From Pseudomonadota bacterium (lineage in GTDB: Bacteria > Pseudomonadota > Gammaproteobacteria > Pseudomonadales > Pseudohongiellaceae), in contig JADFIJ010000009.1 in assembly GCA_022566775.1 (NCBI GenBank), positions 1-32,839 of the forward strand: a stretch of 32,839 bases of DNA. The letters are read 5' to 3'. Both the position numbers and the translations under genes were made by a program. Position 1 is the first letter of the stretch. Each line of letters begins with the position of its first letter. Below are positions 32,660-32,839 of this stretch, piece after piece. The notes under the pieces are model-generated. The model was not told the DNA's origin, searched no databases, and saw only the letters and a program-made list of their open reading frames with translations.

Positions 32660-32839
32660 TCAGCGAATGTTTTCAGCGATACCGTTGAGCGTTGAAGCCA
32701 AGCCTTGGTAACGCGTACGGGTAATTCCGCGGTAACTACCTGCTACTTCGGAAAAATTTTCTGCCAAATCTTCGAGGGCATTGGCCGCACGCCGGCTATT
32801 GCCATTGCCACCAGCGAATAGAGATTGGGCAGTATCCAA
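32660..32839 (-). CDS. 3' end of an unidentified gene (partial)
   Basis: Reading the - strand from the window edge, a 59-codon frame is open to TGA at 32660-32662. The peptide is helical and rich in Ala, Asn and Glu: AANALEDLAENFSEVAGSYR, then GITRTRYQGLASTLNGIAEN. The stop lies four bases from the long palindrome. I do not recognise the family. The heptad-like spacing suits a C-terminal coiled helix. The rest of the gene lies outside the window. Confidence 0.5.
   Translation of the reverse strand: MDTAQSLFAGGNGNSRRAANALEDLAENFSEVAGSYRGITRTRYQGLASTLNGIAENIR

Overview
The window looks like chromosomal DNA of a free-living, probably aquatic gammaproteobacterium. The nnr–tsaE–amidase–mutL order is the one seen around mutL in many Gammaproteobacteria. 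Homodimeric-type AceE, a DUF481 outer-membrane protein, SixA, an IorAB-type molybdenum hydroxylase and a PQQ quinohemoprotein dehydrogenase fit the same picture. GC content is moderate by eye (not computed), with a visibly AT-richer patch at about 26.8-28.6 kb. I cannot name the genus.

Layout. (1) 0.1-1.9 kb, + strand: a GNAT-like acyltransferase and a PIG-L/LmbE deacetylase. (2) 2.2-8.2 kb, - strand: a MarR regulator, then nnr, tsaE, an AMIN/amidase_3/LysM amidase and an endonuclease-type mutL. The usual miaA-hfq continuation is absent. (3) 8.45-12.5 kb, + strand: three tightly coupled genes, a SIMPL protein, a small secreted protein and a homodimeric pyruvate dehydrogenase E1 (aceE). The best start codon for aceE is a rare ATT. 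(4) 12.5-16.1 kb, - strand: sixA, a lipoprotein cytochrome c, a ChaN-like protein, a DUF4159 protein and a double VOC protein, all but sixA apparently exported. (5) 16.3-20.7 kb, + strand: a DUF481 barrel, a membrane-anchored FMN/3Fe-4S glutamate-synthase-like protein, a TPR protein and a redoxin gene interrupted by an in-frame TGA. (6) 20.9-23.6 kb, - strand: a small lipoprotein, a TraB-like secreted protein and an iron-type alcohol dehydrogenase. (7) 23.9-26.6 kb, + strand: an iorA/iorB-like pair. (8) 26.6-32.8 kb, an accessory-looking segment: hipBA, the 3' stump of a TPR-like gene, a kelch protein, a PQQ dehydrogenase, a diverged copy of the 3' end of the iorB-like gene, a 32-bp-arm perfect palindrome and the 3' end of an unidentified gene.

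The most notable item is the redoxin gene at 19604-20743. The TGA at 20096-20098 lies in the thioredoxin-fold active-site motif (WASW-TGA-GCR). Four nucleotides later a hairpin begins, with a 7-bp lower stem, a 4-bp upper stem and a 5-nt apical loop with G in its second position, as expected of a bacterial SECIS. The reading frame stays open for another 214 codons. The economical reading is a selenoprotein that automatic callers would split in two. The selenocysteine machinery (selABCD) is not in this window, so this remains a sequence-based inference.
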